Positions 48,773-61,132 of a DNA stretch of 64,000 nucleotides are shown one piece after another (position 1 is the first letter of the stretch; every line of letters starts with the position of its first letter). The notes under the pieces were generated by a model. That model was not told the origin of the DNA, did not search any database, and worked only from the letters and a program-made list of their open reading frames with translations. A program made the translations under genes and the position numbers. The DNA is from Armillaria gallica (lineage: Eukaryota; Basidiomycota; Agaricomycetes; Agaricales; Physalacriaceae), in the NCBI GenBank assembly GCA_037576215.1, contig JBANDB010000002.1, forward strand, positions 6,882,001 through 6,946,000, read 5' to 3'.

Positions 48773-50267
48773 TTATAGTACCTCAGTCCCCCGCTCCCGA
48801 CATTGTCTTCCAATTTCCTCCAGCACCTCTCTCATCGAATAAACTGTCTCCAAGCCTGACCCAAAAGATCGCGTTTTCAACCCAGACTCTACACTCTGGA
48901 CTTTGAACTCACGAGCCAGCTCGTGAACCTCCTCAGGTGTGAACCCGAAAGCAACCTCCATCATTTCGTGGTCTGTCAGGTCAATAGCAATGGATTCCCA
49001 CACATTGGGGCGCGAATGATATGTGCTGATACGAGGATCTGGTACATCGCCAGTGCCCATAATGAGACCAGAGCGAAGGTCGCGCAGATAATTTGAAAGA
49101 GGACCGACAAGAAATCGCTCGAGGTTTTTGTTGATCTCAGCGGTATCCCCAGCAGCAAGAGACGGTGCATTGTAGTTGTCTATACATACAAACACCCTCC
49201 ATCGGTTAGTGCGCCTCACAAGACTCTGCAGTGAAGATCAGAAGGCAAAATTGACGAAATTAGACGGAAAACCATACCAAAACTCCAGCCAACGAGTAAA
49301 TCCCATCTTCGTAGATATAAGAGGAGATATTCTCCGGTGGGATTTGCAGCTCCTGTTGGTACTTGTACAAGAACTGCCTCAAGACTGTGTTGACATGCTC
49401 GACAAGCGACGTTTCGAAATCGGTTACGCGTGTTGTGGCCAGGTCAAAGGTCAGCACCAAGTCTGCGTGCAAGTTTATTGTGTGTGTGTTTGCGGCACAG
49501 AAGTCTCCGATCCACGTAGATGATAATGCGGAGCGAGATGCGGGAGAGTTGTGATGTTTGACGTCGTGGAAAAATTCTGCCATGACCAGGAAGGAAGTCT
49601 TCCCGAAGCCTGCAGGACGATGGACAAGATCGAACCCAGGGTCAAAATTCCGCCGTTTGTGTAGTCCTAGAAGACAGGACGTTCTGTCGACCCATACGAC
49701 ACCAGGAGACGACATAATGTCTTGATAGGCAGTGAGAAAGCCTGACGGTAAGGTCTATCTCATTGGTCAATAAATATCCGAAACGGCGACGAGGTGTATA
49801 CGTACGGATTCGCTGCAGTCAGTCTTGAAAATGCCTTGACTGATTTTGATGGGGCTCGGGATATTACAACTGTGTTCGGAGTACTTGGAACCCATGCGAG
49901 TAGCAAGGCTGGAAGGTGAAGTAGGAGAAGTACTGAAAAGGGTATCGCAAGATGACCCGTCCGAGTCCAAGCTGTCGAAAAACCATGCAACAGTAACACA
50001 CCCCTCTGCACTGAATTCTGACACCTCCTCATCCATATCCACGCGTCTACTGCCCGCAGGAGGTGTTTCAGATCTTGCTACTGACAGGTGGTTCACTTTC
50101 CCTGTAGGAACCCACGCGTGGTCGCCCAGTGGCAACTGACAAAAGCATTCATTGTCATGGGCATCCTTGGCGGCCTCAAACAGTTCAGAGTATGTGCCTC
50201 CATGACAGATGACTCTGTATGGAGGCCAAAAATCGCAGGGAAGTACGCATTCAACGTCGAGCGGCAT
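48773..50267 (-). CDS. AAA-ATPase-like protein (463 aa)
   Basis: Exons 49806-50267, 49278-49754 and 48773-49225 join in phase 0 to 464 codons; introns are 51 and 52 nt. After a roughly 150-residue N-terminal region, the protein shows the pattern of the predicted AAA-ATPase-like family (PF09820 type). This comprises VVWVDRTSCLL, the P-loop-like HRPAGFGKTSFLVMAEFFHD around residues 190-210, and a Walker-B-like VFVCIDNYNAP, then a helical C-terminus (FGFTPEEVHELAREFKV). Members are abundant in agaricomycetes and related to bacterial proteins with nuclease domains, but their cellular role is unknown. This copy has no lesions. A decayed duplicate lies immediately upstream. Confidence 0.75.
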
Positions 50268-50335
50268 GGCAGTCGGTGTGTAACACCGTTTAAGGCATGT
50301 ATTCGATCACATGATATATCATGGTCCAAGGCCAG

Positions 50336-50560
50336 CCGGACTCTAGTCTGAGTCTTCTTTCTGCTGTGCCGCATTCTTTGGGCTCCATCACATTACAAAG
50401 GTACGCTGCCATTCCCTCGAGCACAGTGCCCCGGCGACCACCGACGCCTGCGAATGGGTCGAATACTGGGAGTACCTCGAACGCGAAGGATCATAGCCCG
50501 GTGAAGAGAAACGGAGATTTGTAGTAGCGGCACCTCACATTGGAATTTGCGAATAAAACT
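50336..50560 (+). pseudogene. fragment of KIN1 exon 1
   Basis: This plus-strand piece matches part of KIN1 exon 1 at about 58.7-58.9 kb (minus strand). Shared peptide stretches include SAVPHSLGS / [10 protein letters not shown] and [10 protein letters not shown], with DNA identity through CTCCTGCGAACGG-like and GGATCAT-containing segments. The frame soon ends at TAG (50522). No kinase domain is present. It lies between the two AAA-ATPase-like copies, in the opposite orientation to KIN1 about 8 kb away. The copied region lies within one exon, so the mechanism (DNA or RNA mediated) cannot be told. Confidence 0.7.
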
Positions 50561-50776
50561 TGGGAATGATTCTCAAAATCTCCGTTCCGCCGCCCAGATA
50601 GCGTAGCTTATTGGTTATGTACTGACAGTACTGCCGACTTCCCCGGAAAAGAATACGGCGTCAGTTCTCCGTGAACTCTATGGTGAGTGACGAACAGCGA
50701 CAAACTATACTCAAGTCGTCAATACGTAGCGGTAGGAAAAATAACTATAAAACATGTCGCAGCTTTCAGAGACTAG

Positions 50777-52391
50777 CTATACAGAACCTTGAAATTCATA
50801 ATTTGGTTCGCCTTCAACCACAGAACCTTCACCAAGAAGCTTGGCGGAGTCATTCGTATCTCCACCCTGTCTTCTGACCTCATCCAACACTTGGGTCATA
50901 GAATACACCGTTGCTTGACCAAAATAATAGGGCGTCAACTCCGCATCGATAGAATGGACTTTGAACTCGCGCTCGAGCTGGTGGATTTCATCAAGGGTGA
51001 AACCAAATGCGGTCTCCGTGATATCAGCGTTGGTCAGATCAGTGGCGACATCCGCCCACATGTTAAGGGCGTCGTGGTTGTATGGGTCGAGGTGAGGATC
51101 CGGCGTATCAGCAGTGCCCATGATGAGTCCCGAGCGGATACATGCAACATTCTAGAAAGGGGAAGCAGCAACAGCCTCTCCACCCATTGATTAACTTCGG
51201 TTTAATTGCCAGACGCTAGGCATGGCGTGTTATAGTTGTCGATGCAGATGAAAAAGTGCCAGAATCGGGAATATACGAGATCCTACATGTAAAGCAAATA
51301 AGACATTGATGGCATCGTGATGCAGAAAAAACTTGACTTACAGAAACATTAGGGAGCGAGGAGACCGCGCTCTCTGCGAGGCATTCAGGAATTTTTTCAG
51401 GCTTCAACTGAAGTTCCTCCTGATACTTCCATAGAAATTTTCGCAGTACAGAGTCGAAGTATTGTGGAAAGGAAGTGGAAAAGTCGTCCACTGTGGGCAC
51501 TGACAAATCAAAATCCAGAACCAAGTCCTAGTGCGGATCGGTGACACGCTCCGGAGTGGTACAGTATTGGCCTATGCGCGTCGACTTCAACACAGCGTCA
51601 GAGATGGAGGAATCACGAAGCTTGACATCGTGGAAAAACTCCAACATAGCCGAAAAAGAAGTCTTCCCAAAGCCTGCAGGACGATGAATGAGAGGTAGAC
51701 TGTATGACCATTCTGATCGCTCCGCAAGTGAGGATATCAGTGAAGTTTTGTCGGCCCATATAACACCCGAGGAATAAACTAGATCATATGCCGTCAACGG
51801 CTTGCATGCAACTCTCTGTGCGACGAGTCCGTCAACAAATTGATGACATAGCGAGGAGAAGCTTACAGGCTGCCCTGATCCCGGTTGCAGAATTTCGTCC
51901 CCTAGACCATTGAGACAATGTGGGCCGTGATTATCAAACTTGGAACAAGTCGGTGAAGCAGGTCCTACAGGCAAATACGCCGTGATAGTACTCAAAGGAG
52001 GCGTCGATGACCTAGGAAGTGTCGTAATCGCTGTCGTTTCAAGATCTTGGGATTCCTTCATATAAGATCTACCCGTGGCAGGAATTCCCGCACCTTGCCA
52101 GACTTATTCGTCGACGAAGGACACAAGTAGATCAGTTCCCTCCCTGAAGAAATTAGACACCTGTACGCATAAATGGTTGCGCAAAGATGATGAAGAGTTG
52201 GCGAGTGGATCGTTCCCATGACTGCCTGCCAGTATCCACTCGTCATCACAGAGCCTGGGTTCACAAAGACATTGAGCATTGTGAGCTTCCCTGGCGGCGA
52301 GGAGCAAATCCAAGAAGGTATCACCGCGACAGGCAACTTTGAATATACGAGACATGTTGCAGGAGAGTAGACAGTCGACCTCGATTGGCAT
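50777..52391 (-). pseudogene. AAA-ATPase-like pseudogene
   Basis: Duplicate of the intact gene at 48.8-50.3 kb. The N-terminus (ATG at 52391, MPIEVDCLLSCNMSRIFKV), the P-loop region (HRPAGFGKTSFSAMLEFFHD) and the C-terminus (FGFTLDEIHQLEREFKV) are all recognisable. Lesions: no clean splice joins the N-terminal exon to the next segment near 52.06-52.10 kb; an in-frame TAG at 51528-51530 sits where the intact copy has alanine; a TAA follows CIDNYNTPCLASGN near 51.21 kb; and a frameshift lies before SGLIMGTADTPDP near 51.14 kb. It is therefore non-functional. Confidence 0.75.
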
Positions 52392-52759
52392 GATGGTCGG
52401 ATGGTCAGCGCTTCAGCACTCAGTGGCAAGTTACAGGAACCGGGAAAACTTGCTCATGGTCGCAGTTCAAGTGGTTCGGATGACCGGGCCGGAAAGCGAA
52501 GTTCAAATTGGTGTGCAGCGAGCTGCCTACTAGTCGCAAGTAAGTTTGTGGATTTTGGCCATGCCCCCGCTAATGAGTGTTTCGAAGGTGTGAAGATAAT
52601 GGTACTCTGGAAAACTCTACATAAACGGTGCACAACGAACTTCCGAGCGTAAGGCTGACTCTTCAGATGTTTATAAAAATACAGTGTAGCTACACGAGAA
52701 ATCATTTACGAATCGATCATCTTACTTAAGGGTATAGTCTGTTACAACTCTGCGATCAT
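52392..52759. other. intergenic
   Basis: No further gene recognised. Confidence 0.4.
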
Positions 52760-54750
52760 TTATTTCTTCTCTGCGGACTCCGCCTCAAGCTCAGCATGCT
52801 CCAGGTGATCAATGGCTGCCACATCCAGGCTCGTCTTCACATGCGCCACTCGTTCTACATCCGTCTGTGCGTAGTGCTCCGGGCGTTCTGTCTGGGTTGC
52901 CTCTTTGTTTCGAAACACAAACACCATCCCCTTGTGTTCTCGGTACAATCTATCAATGTCCTCAAGGTGCCTATTCGAAGTCTCCGGGTAGAACAAATAT
53001 ATAATCTGGGAAGATGTTCAGATATATTTTCAAAGACGACACTTAAGCTACTCACAGGGACAATGGCGATGTTGAACGACATCCAAATAAGATAAAATTT
53101 CCAACCGAGACGTTCGATACCTGGTGGTGTAGCTTGTACCACAGCGTAGTTTATTATCCAATTCATTCCGGTGGCCAATGCCGCGCCCTTGGTCCGCATA
53201 GAAAGCGAGTTGATCTCTACGGGGTACAGCCAAGGAACACCCTCATGCATAATGTCAGCTAAGACGGCGCGGCAAAAAAAGGGCTCACCTGCCAACAAGA
53301 CCCAAAGAATACATAGAAGAAGAAGAAGAAAGCAGTCGCCGCGGAACCCATGTTCTGGGACAGAAACGCTGCAATAAGAATGTAGCACACAGCTTGACCT
53401 GCAGCACCGAACATTAAAAGCTTCCTTCGCCCAGCTCGCTCAATGAGATAAAGACCAGCAAAGGAAAAGCCGAGATAAGACATCGCATTGCACGCTGCGA
53501 GAAGTCTGGAGAGACTGTTCGAAAGACCAACGGAGTTCTGTAGCACCAGAGGAAGGCTACGAACCGTCAGAGGAAGTTACAACTGTCCGATATTTGACGT
53601 ACTAATAGGTAGTGACGTTGATCCCGGATAGCTGTTGCATCAATTGCGTCCCTAGACAACGCTTATTTAACTCCAACTCTGATTAGAGTCAAAGAAGACT
53701 CACCGATGCCGAGAATCATTCGTTTGACCATACCACTCTGACCAGTCCTTCCGCGCAAAAGGTCTGACCAGCTGGGAGACGTCTCTTTTTCAATACGAAC
53801 GGCCTCAAGAATTTCCGTCTTCCGTTCAATGATCACGATGTCTGTCGGCTTCACGTGGTCTCCCTCGAGCGCCGCGAGAATTGCAGCGCCCTGTTCCTCG
53901 TGTCCGTGTGCGAGAAGCCATCGTGGGCTTTCCGGAAGCCAAGGGATGGTGCCAAGTAGAATGATTGAGAAGACGAGTTGGAAAGCGAGGGGAAGTCTCC
54001 AGCTGATGCTTCCTTCGACATAACTTAATCCGAAAGTTATCCAATTGCTAAGCGCGTAGCCGGCTATGTTCATACTAGAGAATGATTGGTGAAGAAGAAG
54101 ACAGTGATGAGTGGAAAGGCGCACATCATCCCGAGAATTATCACCGTTCCTCGAAGGGACGCCTTTGTGGTCTCGCTTTGCCAGACCGGGGCGTTGGCCG
54201 TGTTGATACTGTGAGAATCCGTTGCTGGAGGAAAAGTAACACAAGAGGAAGGAGACGTACCCATTTCCAAGGCCAGTGATGATACGAGAAACAAGGATCA
54301 TAGTGACGTTAAAGGATGCGGTTTGAATAATGGCTCCGATGGACATGACGACGACACCAATCATGAGCATCTTCTTTCGCCCGAGTTTTTCGCCAAAAGC
54401 AAAAGAGCTCATAGCACCGACGAAACTGTAAAGGCGAGAGACTGAAATTCAAATAAAACAGATGTAGGCGACCAGCGTACCAGCCAATATCGTACAGAGA
54501 AACAATGGTGCCTTGAAGTTGGGAGTTGGGGTAGCCCATTGTTCGTAAAAAGTCTTCCGTGACTATGATTCCACCATATACACCTTGGTCGTATCCTGAG
54601 ATATCGCCTTGAGTGAAAACGCGTGAAACGAACGAACACGCCCGTACCGAAAAGTGTCATAGCCGTGATACAGGCGACATTGACCCAGGCGTTGAGCGCC
54701 ATTCCAGTCAAACCAAAGTAAGGTTTCTTGTTCGAGGTAGCCATCGACAT
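52760..54750 (-). CDS. MFS sugar transporter (528 aa)
   Basis: Nine exons (54648-54750, 54481-54595, 54261-54425, 54125-54208, 53704-54074, 53603-53651, 53289-53556, 53056-53241, 52760-53005) give 529 codons; introns are 46-55 nt. The protein has the sugar-porter signatures: GYDQGVYGG in TM1, GRKKMLMIG after TM2, LPESPRWLLAHG before the central loop, and QQLSGINVTTYY in TM7. After TM8 comes ERAGRRKLLMFG, then VPWLYPVEINSLSMRTKGAA, and PETSNRHLEDID at the end of TM12. A charged cytoplasmic tail follows. It probably imports a hexose or pentose across the plasma membrane by proton symport; the substrate cannot be read from sequence. No lesions were seen. Confidence 0.93.
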
Positions 54751-55200
54751 GACGAGCAGGGCAATTGAAAAGAGAACAGGAAAGAAATATGATAGTAAGG
54801 ACCAAATCGTGCCAACTTGAACTTTTATACGTTTGTGGTTGTTGATCGGCTGACGTCAGTTGGGACCAAGTCGATCGCCAGTAGTCGACAGTCCCATCCA
54901 ACAAGAAACCCACCCAAAAGACTCGAACTAGGAGAAAAACCGTCACTCTACACATTCAAATCGAGATCCTACCCCGCCGGCGGCCGCTTGATCTTTGATC
55001 CACCATCACATGTGGGGTAATTGGAAAAGGCTCCATGGAACATTTCTTTTGGTAAATAATCCTACCATCGTACATGGTAACCTGAATGATATGCATAAAT
55101 AATGAGCAGGATAACAACTTGGCAAATCATAATAAGTACGAAAGAACAAAAGTACACCTCGCCCGAAAAATAACCAGAAACATAGCTTGTTCATATATCG
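54751..55200. other. intergenic
   Basis: Space between the MFS gene promoter and the 3' end of KIN1. Nothing specific recognised. Confidence 0.4.
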
Positions 55201-58200
55201 TCATAACTTCAACTCCGTAAGGACCCGTCTAGCAAGCATTTGGTACTGCCAACCATCGCCGCTTGCTCTTCGAAATTGTATACCATGCAGTGGCAACCAA
55301 GGGACCTGTAACAAACCCATTGAACATCGCCCGACATCAACCAAAAAAAGAAAGACTCACCTTGACAATATTTATCTCGAAGCGCACACAAAGCGAGTTG
55401 TTCCCCATCGTCTCGAACACATCGCGCTCAGCTGTCGGCAGCGGACTTGCGCTCCGGGCTGACGGTGCAAAATCCCGCGGTATCGGAGGAAGCACTTTAG
55501 ACTTCACACTCGCAGACTCCGCGGGAGGCGATATATCAATCTCTACAGAAGGCGACATGGTAACCCCGTTCTCGGACGGGACGGCTGTGTTATTTGTAGA
55601 AACATTGAAGAAGGACGAGGACCGACTAGGTGTTGTCGTTAGAGTCGTCGTGCCCGACGGTCGACTAGAAGTCTCCGCCTTGTCCATCGAGGGCTCTCGC
55701 TCTCTTTTCTTCACACCAAAGGAAAGCTTCGACGCCTTCTTGACGATCGAAGGTCGTGGGGTTGACGGCTCGCCAGAGCCAGACGAACTCTGCTGCTGAT
55801 GCCGACTCGGTGATGGGTCCACAGAAGACATATCAATCGACGGCAAATGAAGGCACTCGAATCCCCCTTTCGTCTCGCGATACTGTACTTGCATCCGGTC
55901 CAGAACCCGCTGTATATCAGCCTTGATGGCCGGAGGGGACTTTGTAGATGTCGTCGCAACACTGAAAAACCAGCTTAATAAGGAAGAGTATACAGTCAGT
56001 GCCTGAAAAACACGGACCTAAAGAGACCTTTCAAGAACAGAGGCTTGAAGTCCTTATCGTTAGTAGGAACATCCTCCTGCCGGTCGTCATCACCGGGAAT
56101 GGGTGCAGTCCGTGTCTCGCTCTCTTCCCTCTCGTCTCCTTCATCGGTCTTCGAGAAAAGCTTGTCTGCCGCTTGTCGAGAGCCGCCCAGTGAAGGCCGT
56201 CTACGTCTACCGATAGTGCCCCCTGCACCAGAGAGCAGCGCAGCACCAGTACTACTCCGCCGCTCATGTCGTCTCCCACCGCTGGGGTCCAACACTGTGG
56301 CCGCTCGCCGGTGGTTACCAATCGGCTGGCTTTGACTGTGCGACACAGACTTGGGTGTCGAAACGCGCTCCTTCTCGTGCACCTCTGCGCTCTTCTTGCT
56401 CTCCCCACTCTTCTTATGTTCAACGCTCTTTTTCTCGTCCCCGCTGAGCTTCTCCTTGTCCTCTGAGTGTCTTGATGGCCTCGGCGATAACGTTAGGCCA
56501 CCCAAAATGGTCCCTCGCCTACCAACACCGTGTCGCCTGGAGTCATCACCCTTACCAACCAACATACTGCCGAATTTCCGAACAAGCGTGGCACCAGCGG
56601 ATATAGAAAGATGGTCCCTTTCTTTCTCCTCACCGTCCCTGTCCTTCTCCCGGTCATCCTGAGCCTTCTTCTCCTTCTCTGCATCCTCGAATGTCGTAAC
56701 GTGCGGCGCAGCGCTCTTCGACACTTCCGGCGCAACAACTCCATTCTCGTCCACGGCGTCTTCGTGCCCGAACCTGCCTGTCCATCCCCGCGATACCGTC
56801 AAAGGCCGTTGGCTCAAACTATGACTTCGTCTGTGCGTGCTAGCTGGAGGAGCTCGGGGAAGTGCAGATGCGCCCGAGACAGTAGCCTTGTCCAGTTCGG
56901 CCCTCTTCTGTGCTGAAGGTGACGGTGGCGGAAGACCGATATCGCGCGGACGTGGTTGAGGATGGAAGCTTGGCGAGGTAGGCGACGGAGCGGCTGCCGT
57001 GGCATCATAGGACATCCCAGAGTAATGGGATGTTTCCGGTGCAGGTAGTCGAGGAAGTGGCATGCTATAGTCGGCTTTGGTTGTTGCGGATTCCCTCTTT
57101 GGTGTTTCCTTCTTTGAAACCGGTGTAGGAGGAGGCGGATCCACAATGACGGTGTTACCGATATTGGCAGTAGAACGAGGGTCCTGTATTGATGTTTGTG
57201 AGCTGGCGAATTGACCAGGACCGTAGACACGTTCCCGCTCAAGTTTCTCCCTAGAGAGGTAGTACATTGATATTAAGGGGTGAAAGCCTTTTGTGGGATC
57301 CAAAGGCTCTCGGTTAGGATCCAGTAATGATGCATGAGAGAGATGGCTTTGCGAACCGGGGGAGACTGGCTAAGAGGGCTAGATGGTGGGGACGAAGAAG
57401 GCGAAAACAGCTTTCTTCGATAAAAATCGAAACCAGAAAATCTTCGCGACTTCTTAGAAGGCGTTGGGGGCTCCGCCTTATCTAACGATATTGCGAGACT
57501 CGAGTTGGATATCGAATCGCCCCAACGCCCCATTGTCCCGTTTCCATTCACACCACCACTACGCTTTCGTTCCCAATTCTGGACGGCTCGAATATATGGT
57601 TCGGACTCAAGGACGTTAATGAGGTTCTTTTCGATGTCCTGCTCGGTGCCGAACTCGAAACCGTTCATTCCCTGAATGACTTGACGATCAAGTTCATCAG
57701 CGCGGAGAGGTTCGCGATGCAGTAGGTGATTTTCGGGAGGTCCACTGAAGCCTCGTACCATCCACGGATGGCTAAGGACTTCGGACAGAGGTGCGCGTGC
57801 TGCAGGGTTCGTGACCAGCATCCGTGATAGGAGGCTCCGGCACTCTGAACTGAGCCACACCGGGTACTCCACCAAGCCCCGTTTTATCTTCGCATGAAGA
57901 GCAGGCATACTCTGGTCATCGAAGGGCACCTTTCCGCATACAAGGACATAGAGTACGACGCCAAAACTCCAGACATCGACTTCCGGGCCAGTGTAAACTT
58001 TGGCGTTGAGAAGTTCAGGGGCGGCAAAGTAAAGGGACCCACAAAATGTGGATAAATGTGCCACCGGATCATAGAGATTGGATAAACCGAAGTCAATGAT
58101 TTTGATGTTACCGGTTTGTGAAATGAGAATGTTTTCGATTTTGAGGTCTAGAAAGGGTGAGTAAGAGGAACCGGATTATTTTTCCTAATGCACCTCTATG

Positions 58201-59072
58201 AACGACGTTATTCCGGTGGCAGTAGTCCAAAGCGCTTCCTATCTGCCGGGCAAACTTCCTCGCCACTCTTTCCCGCAGGCGGCCGTGACTGATGATATAA
58301 TCGAGCATCTGGCCACCATTGACATACTCGAAGACCATATAATAGTGGTTGGCATGGGTAATCATCTCGCGCATACCGCAGACATATGGATGATGGAGTA
58401 GCATAGATAAAGCAGCCTCGCGAAGTGTTCGGATTTCTTTTGAAGCATCTTTCGAGGCCTGCCGTGCAATGGAATCGGGAGTAGCGCTGGAACTGTGCTG
58501 GGTAGCTGCAGGATTAACCCTCGGAAGTATTTTCACGGCCATCTAGAGAAAAGATGAACAAGAGAAAAGGGGAAAAAAGTGTGGTAGCGTACCTGCTCCC
58601 CGGTCAAATTGTGGGTTGCAAGCTTAACCTTGCCCATACTGCCAGCGCCCAGCGTCTTTGTGAGGGTATAGTCCCCGAGAATACGCCTCTGTGCTCGATT
58701 TGATGTGCCATTACTGCGACTTCCGTCTCTCCGTCGCTCTTCACCGGTTGTATGCGTCCGATGATCCTTTGTGTCCAAGGTACTCCCAGTGTTCGAACCG
58801 TTCGCAGGAGCCACGGAGGCAATATTATAGGCCTGAGGGGGCATGGAAACGGGCCTTTGACGGGTGGCAGAACCGGATGAACGTGGCACAGCAGCAGAAA
58901 CAGGTGGGTGAGAGTCCGGTTGTGGATGTGACGACCTGAGGATTTGCATGTCAAACTCGTGTCCGGCGGTGACCGTGCCTCCGTGCGACGGCGTGTGCGC
59001 TACGGTCCCCTCAACGTCCTCGGGTACTTGGTTCAGTTGGTTTGCAAGAGACGCCGGATATGCTGCTGCCAT
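55201..59072 (-). CDS. KIN1: KIN1-type Ser/Thr kinase with KA1 tail, apparent frameshift
   Basis: Exons 58593-59072, 58194-58542, 56018-58147, 55361-55961 and 55201-55305. The kinase domain begins near residue 130: glycine loop LGAGSMGKV, Lys164 in MAVKIL, HRD at 275-277, DFG at 295-297 and the T-loop [14 protein letters not shown] long disordered Ser/Pro/Lys-rich linker is followed by the KA1 domain ([12 protein letters not shown] ... [20 protein letters not shown]), ending TELKL. KIN1 kinases act in cell polarity and exocytosis, and KA1 binds acidic membrane lipids. The summed exons are one base short of a multiple of three. The frame breaks at a run of five C (minus strand, 57358-57362), after SQSPP, and resumes as [20 protein letters not shown]. 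As written, the product stops near 57273, losing the linker and KA1. This may be a real mutation or a homopolymer sequence error. Confidence 0.85.
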
Positions 59073-59635
59073 CAACTGATATCAGTAGCAATGCGGTCGA
59101 ATCAAAGCAACGTCCGTGCGCACGAAGTAAAACGATATTGTCACCGTCGAAGGTGGTGCAGCTCGCTGCCAAGGAGGGCTGCTCGACGTTACCGATTTTT
59201 GTCACGGTGGTCGGTGGTAAAGGTGGTCGGAGCTGGCTGTCCGCCTGCCTAATTTGGTTAAGGGACGACACATCTGATGGCTTCTACTCGTCTTTTAACA
59301 GTAATTCCGGGGTATATTGTATAGCTACACCAACAGTACACAGGTAGAGCAGAATAGAACTGAGAGCAGTATGCACAGTACAGTACCATCCGAAATTATC
59401 GAGGAAAAGGATAAATGAAAGCGACACAGCTTCAATGATATCAATACTTCATCACCAGGAGAACGTGCTGTTTGTATATATGCGAATTCAGTACACCTTA
59501 AGCTCATGGTGGAGCTACAGACAGAAGGAGAGTGATTTTGTCCGTACGGCTGAAGATACCTGATCAGTGTAGCAACTGCCTGAAAAACTGTACGCTGACT
59601 GACTTGAATGATCCCATGATACCGTGTGCATGATC
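59073..59635. other. intergenic, KIN1 5' region
   Basis: No gene recognised. It should contain the KIN1 promoter and the SPC1 terminator. Confidence 0.4.
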
Positions 59636-60289
59636 CTATGATGTCTTTTTGCTTCCCGCCGGCGTTGGTGGTAACCAGGTCACGGCATGTCGATTGAACA
59701 TCGGCCAAGGAGGTACAACGATCTGTATTGTTGTTGTAACGTACTGCGGTTTCACGGTACAGAATGTGGGACTCACAAGGGCCAAAATAACCACCGAGGC
59801 GCCGTAAAGGATGAATGTTGTTTGTAATGATTGCAATGCAAAGCCGATGATGAAAGATATTGCCTGCAAGATATGTTAGCACAGCCTGTACTACCCGATG
59901 TGATGGAGCAAGCGCTGTAAACCAGCCCTTATGACAGGAAAATCCTCGATAAGCAAAGCATCAGCTGCCGCCTAAGTGACAACTTCTGCACCGCAAAAGA
60001 AGCTCCAGCAGACTCTGATTTGGCGGCAGAGGTACTGGGTAATATGCTGCGCCGGAGGGCAGTTACGCGGGTTCAAAACAGCGGTATGTGCAACGGCATT
60101 ACGGATGCATGCTATGTATTCTCAGAGCAGTGGAGGCCTCACCGTCGCTGCAATCAAGTATATCCTCGACATTTGTTCAGCCAGTCTCTGGCCTTCAAAA
60201 TCCTTGATGGTCAGTTAGACACGTCGACAGTACCGAAGAATACAGAAACACACGATTTTGCCTTCAGCTAACTGAGAGAAAGACTCCAT
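59636..60289 (-). CDS. SPC1: signal peptidase complex subunit 1 (SPC12)
   Basis: Exons 60254-60289, 60143-60202, 59777-59863 and 59636-59722 join in phase 0 to 90 codons (89 aa), the usual size of the family. The N-terminus holds the SPC12 signature EGKIDFEGQRLAEQ, split by intron 1. Two transmembrane helices follow (AISFIIGFALQSLQTTFIL and GASVVILAL...), then the conserved VVPPWPMFNRHAVTWLP and a lysine-rich tail. It is an ER membrane subunit of the signal peptidase complex; SPC1 helps restrict cleavage to true signal peptides. Introns 1 and 3 are 51 and 54 nt, but intron 2 is 279 nt (59864-60142), far longer than others in this window. No lesions. Confidence 0.92.
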
Positions 60290-61132
60290 TTTCACTCGTT
60301 CAAAGATCCTTAGCAAAGATATGGTAGGTAGAAAGGAACAAAGAGGTGGATACGAGAGAGAGTCGAATGCTTGGAAATGGGGACGTGTGGGTCGTGGATT
60401 GGGAAAGTCTCAGAGCCAATTTTGGTCAACACCAAATTAGCACCAAATTCAGCATATAGGCACAGATTTTGGGTCAAATTAGACAATGCTTCTTTTCCTC
60501 CGCCGTCGCGCGCGTCTGCTCCGTTCTTAGCTTCTTACCACCACCATCGCGTCTCAATACGCCGAGCTCTCTTCCAGCTCATATATAGCCATCTCCGGAA
60601 ATCTACACCGTTCAACTAGATGCCATCGCAGATTCGAAGAGAGGAATCACTTGCTGCCAGGTGAGAAGAGCTATATTGTCTTAAGGTACGGCGAATCATC
60701 TAAACAGTAGCAGTGATTCCAGGCAAATCAGTCGATGAACTAATGCCAAACGTTCAAGACTATCCAATTCGTTCTGACATGACAGAGTATACGCTCCGGA
60801 TATACCGGTAATTTCTTCAGTTGCGCATAGATCAGCGCCCCTTCTCCCGCGCAATTACCAAGCACGGACGCACACTGTTTCTGTACACCGGCAGAGTTTC
60901 TCAACCTTCCTTGCCATTTTCATCCCTTGGGAATGATCCGATGGGGCAAAAATTATGATCCATGTATATCGCGGTTCTCTTCCTCGCCGGGATCTTCTGC
61001 GTAATATTATGGCGCTACAGATCCCGATGAATCCTTTGCACCTTCAAGTCCTATCGATCCGTCTTTTAACTCCATGGGTATGGGCGATTAGGACTCTATA
61101 AATGCGGCGTCATTTCCTGTCGCTCGTGAAAG
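60290..61132. other. intergenic between divergent genes
   Basis: Shared 5' region of SPC1 (minus) and the CYP505 gene (plus). A TATA box lies at its right end; nothing else was assigned. Confidence 0.4.
61097..61102 (+). promoter_or_regulatory. TATA box of CYP505 gene
   Basis: TATAAA lies 31-36 nt before the ATG at 61133. That short distance would give a very short 5' UTR if used. Confidence 0.45.

Noticed and set aside
57273..57370. Intron explaining the KIN1 frame break
   Set aside because: The only available GT-AG pair after the break would remove the conserved [15 protein letters not shown] segment, and alternatives upstream need weak donors within coding sequence. A 1-nt loss is simpler.
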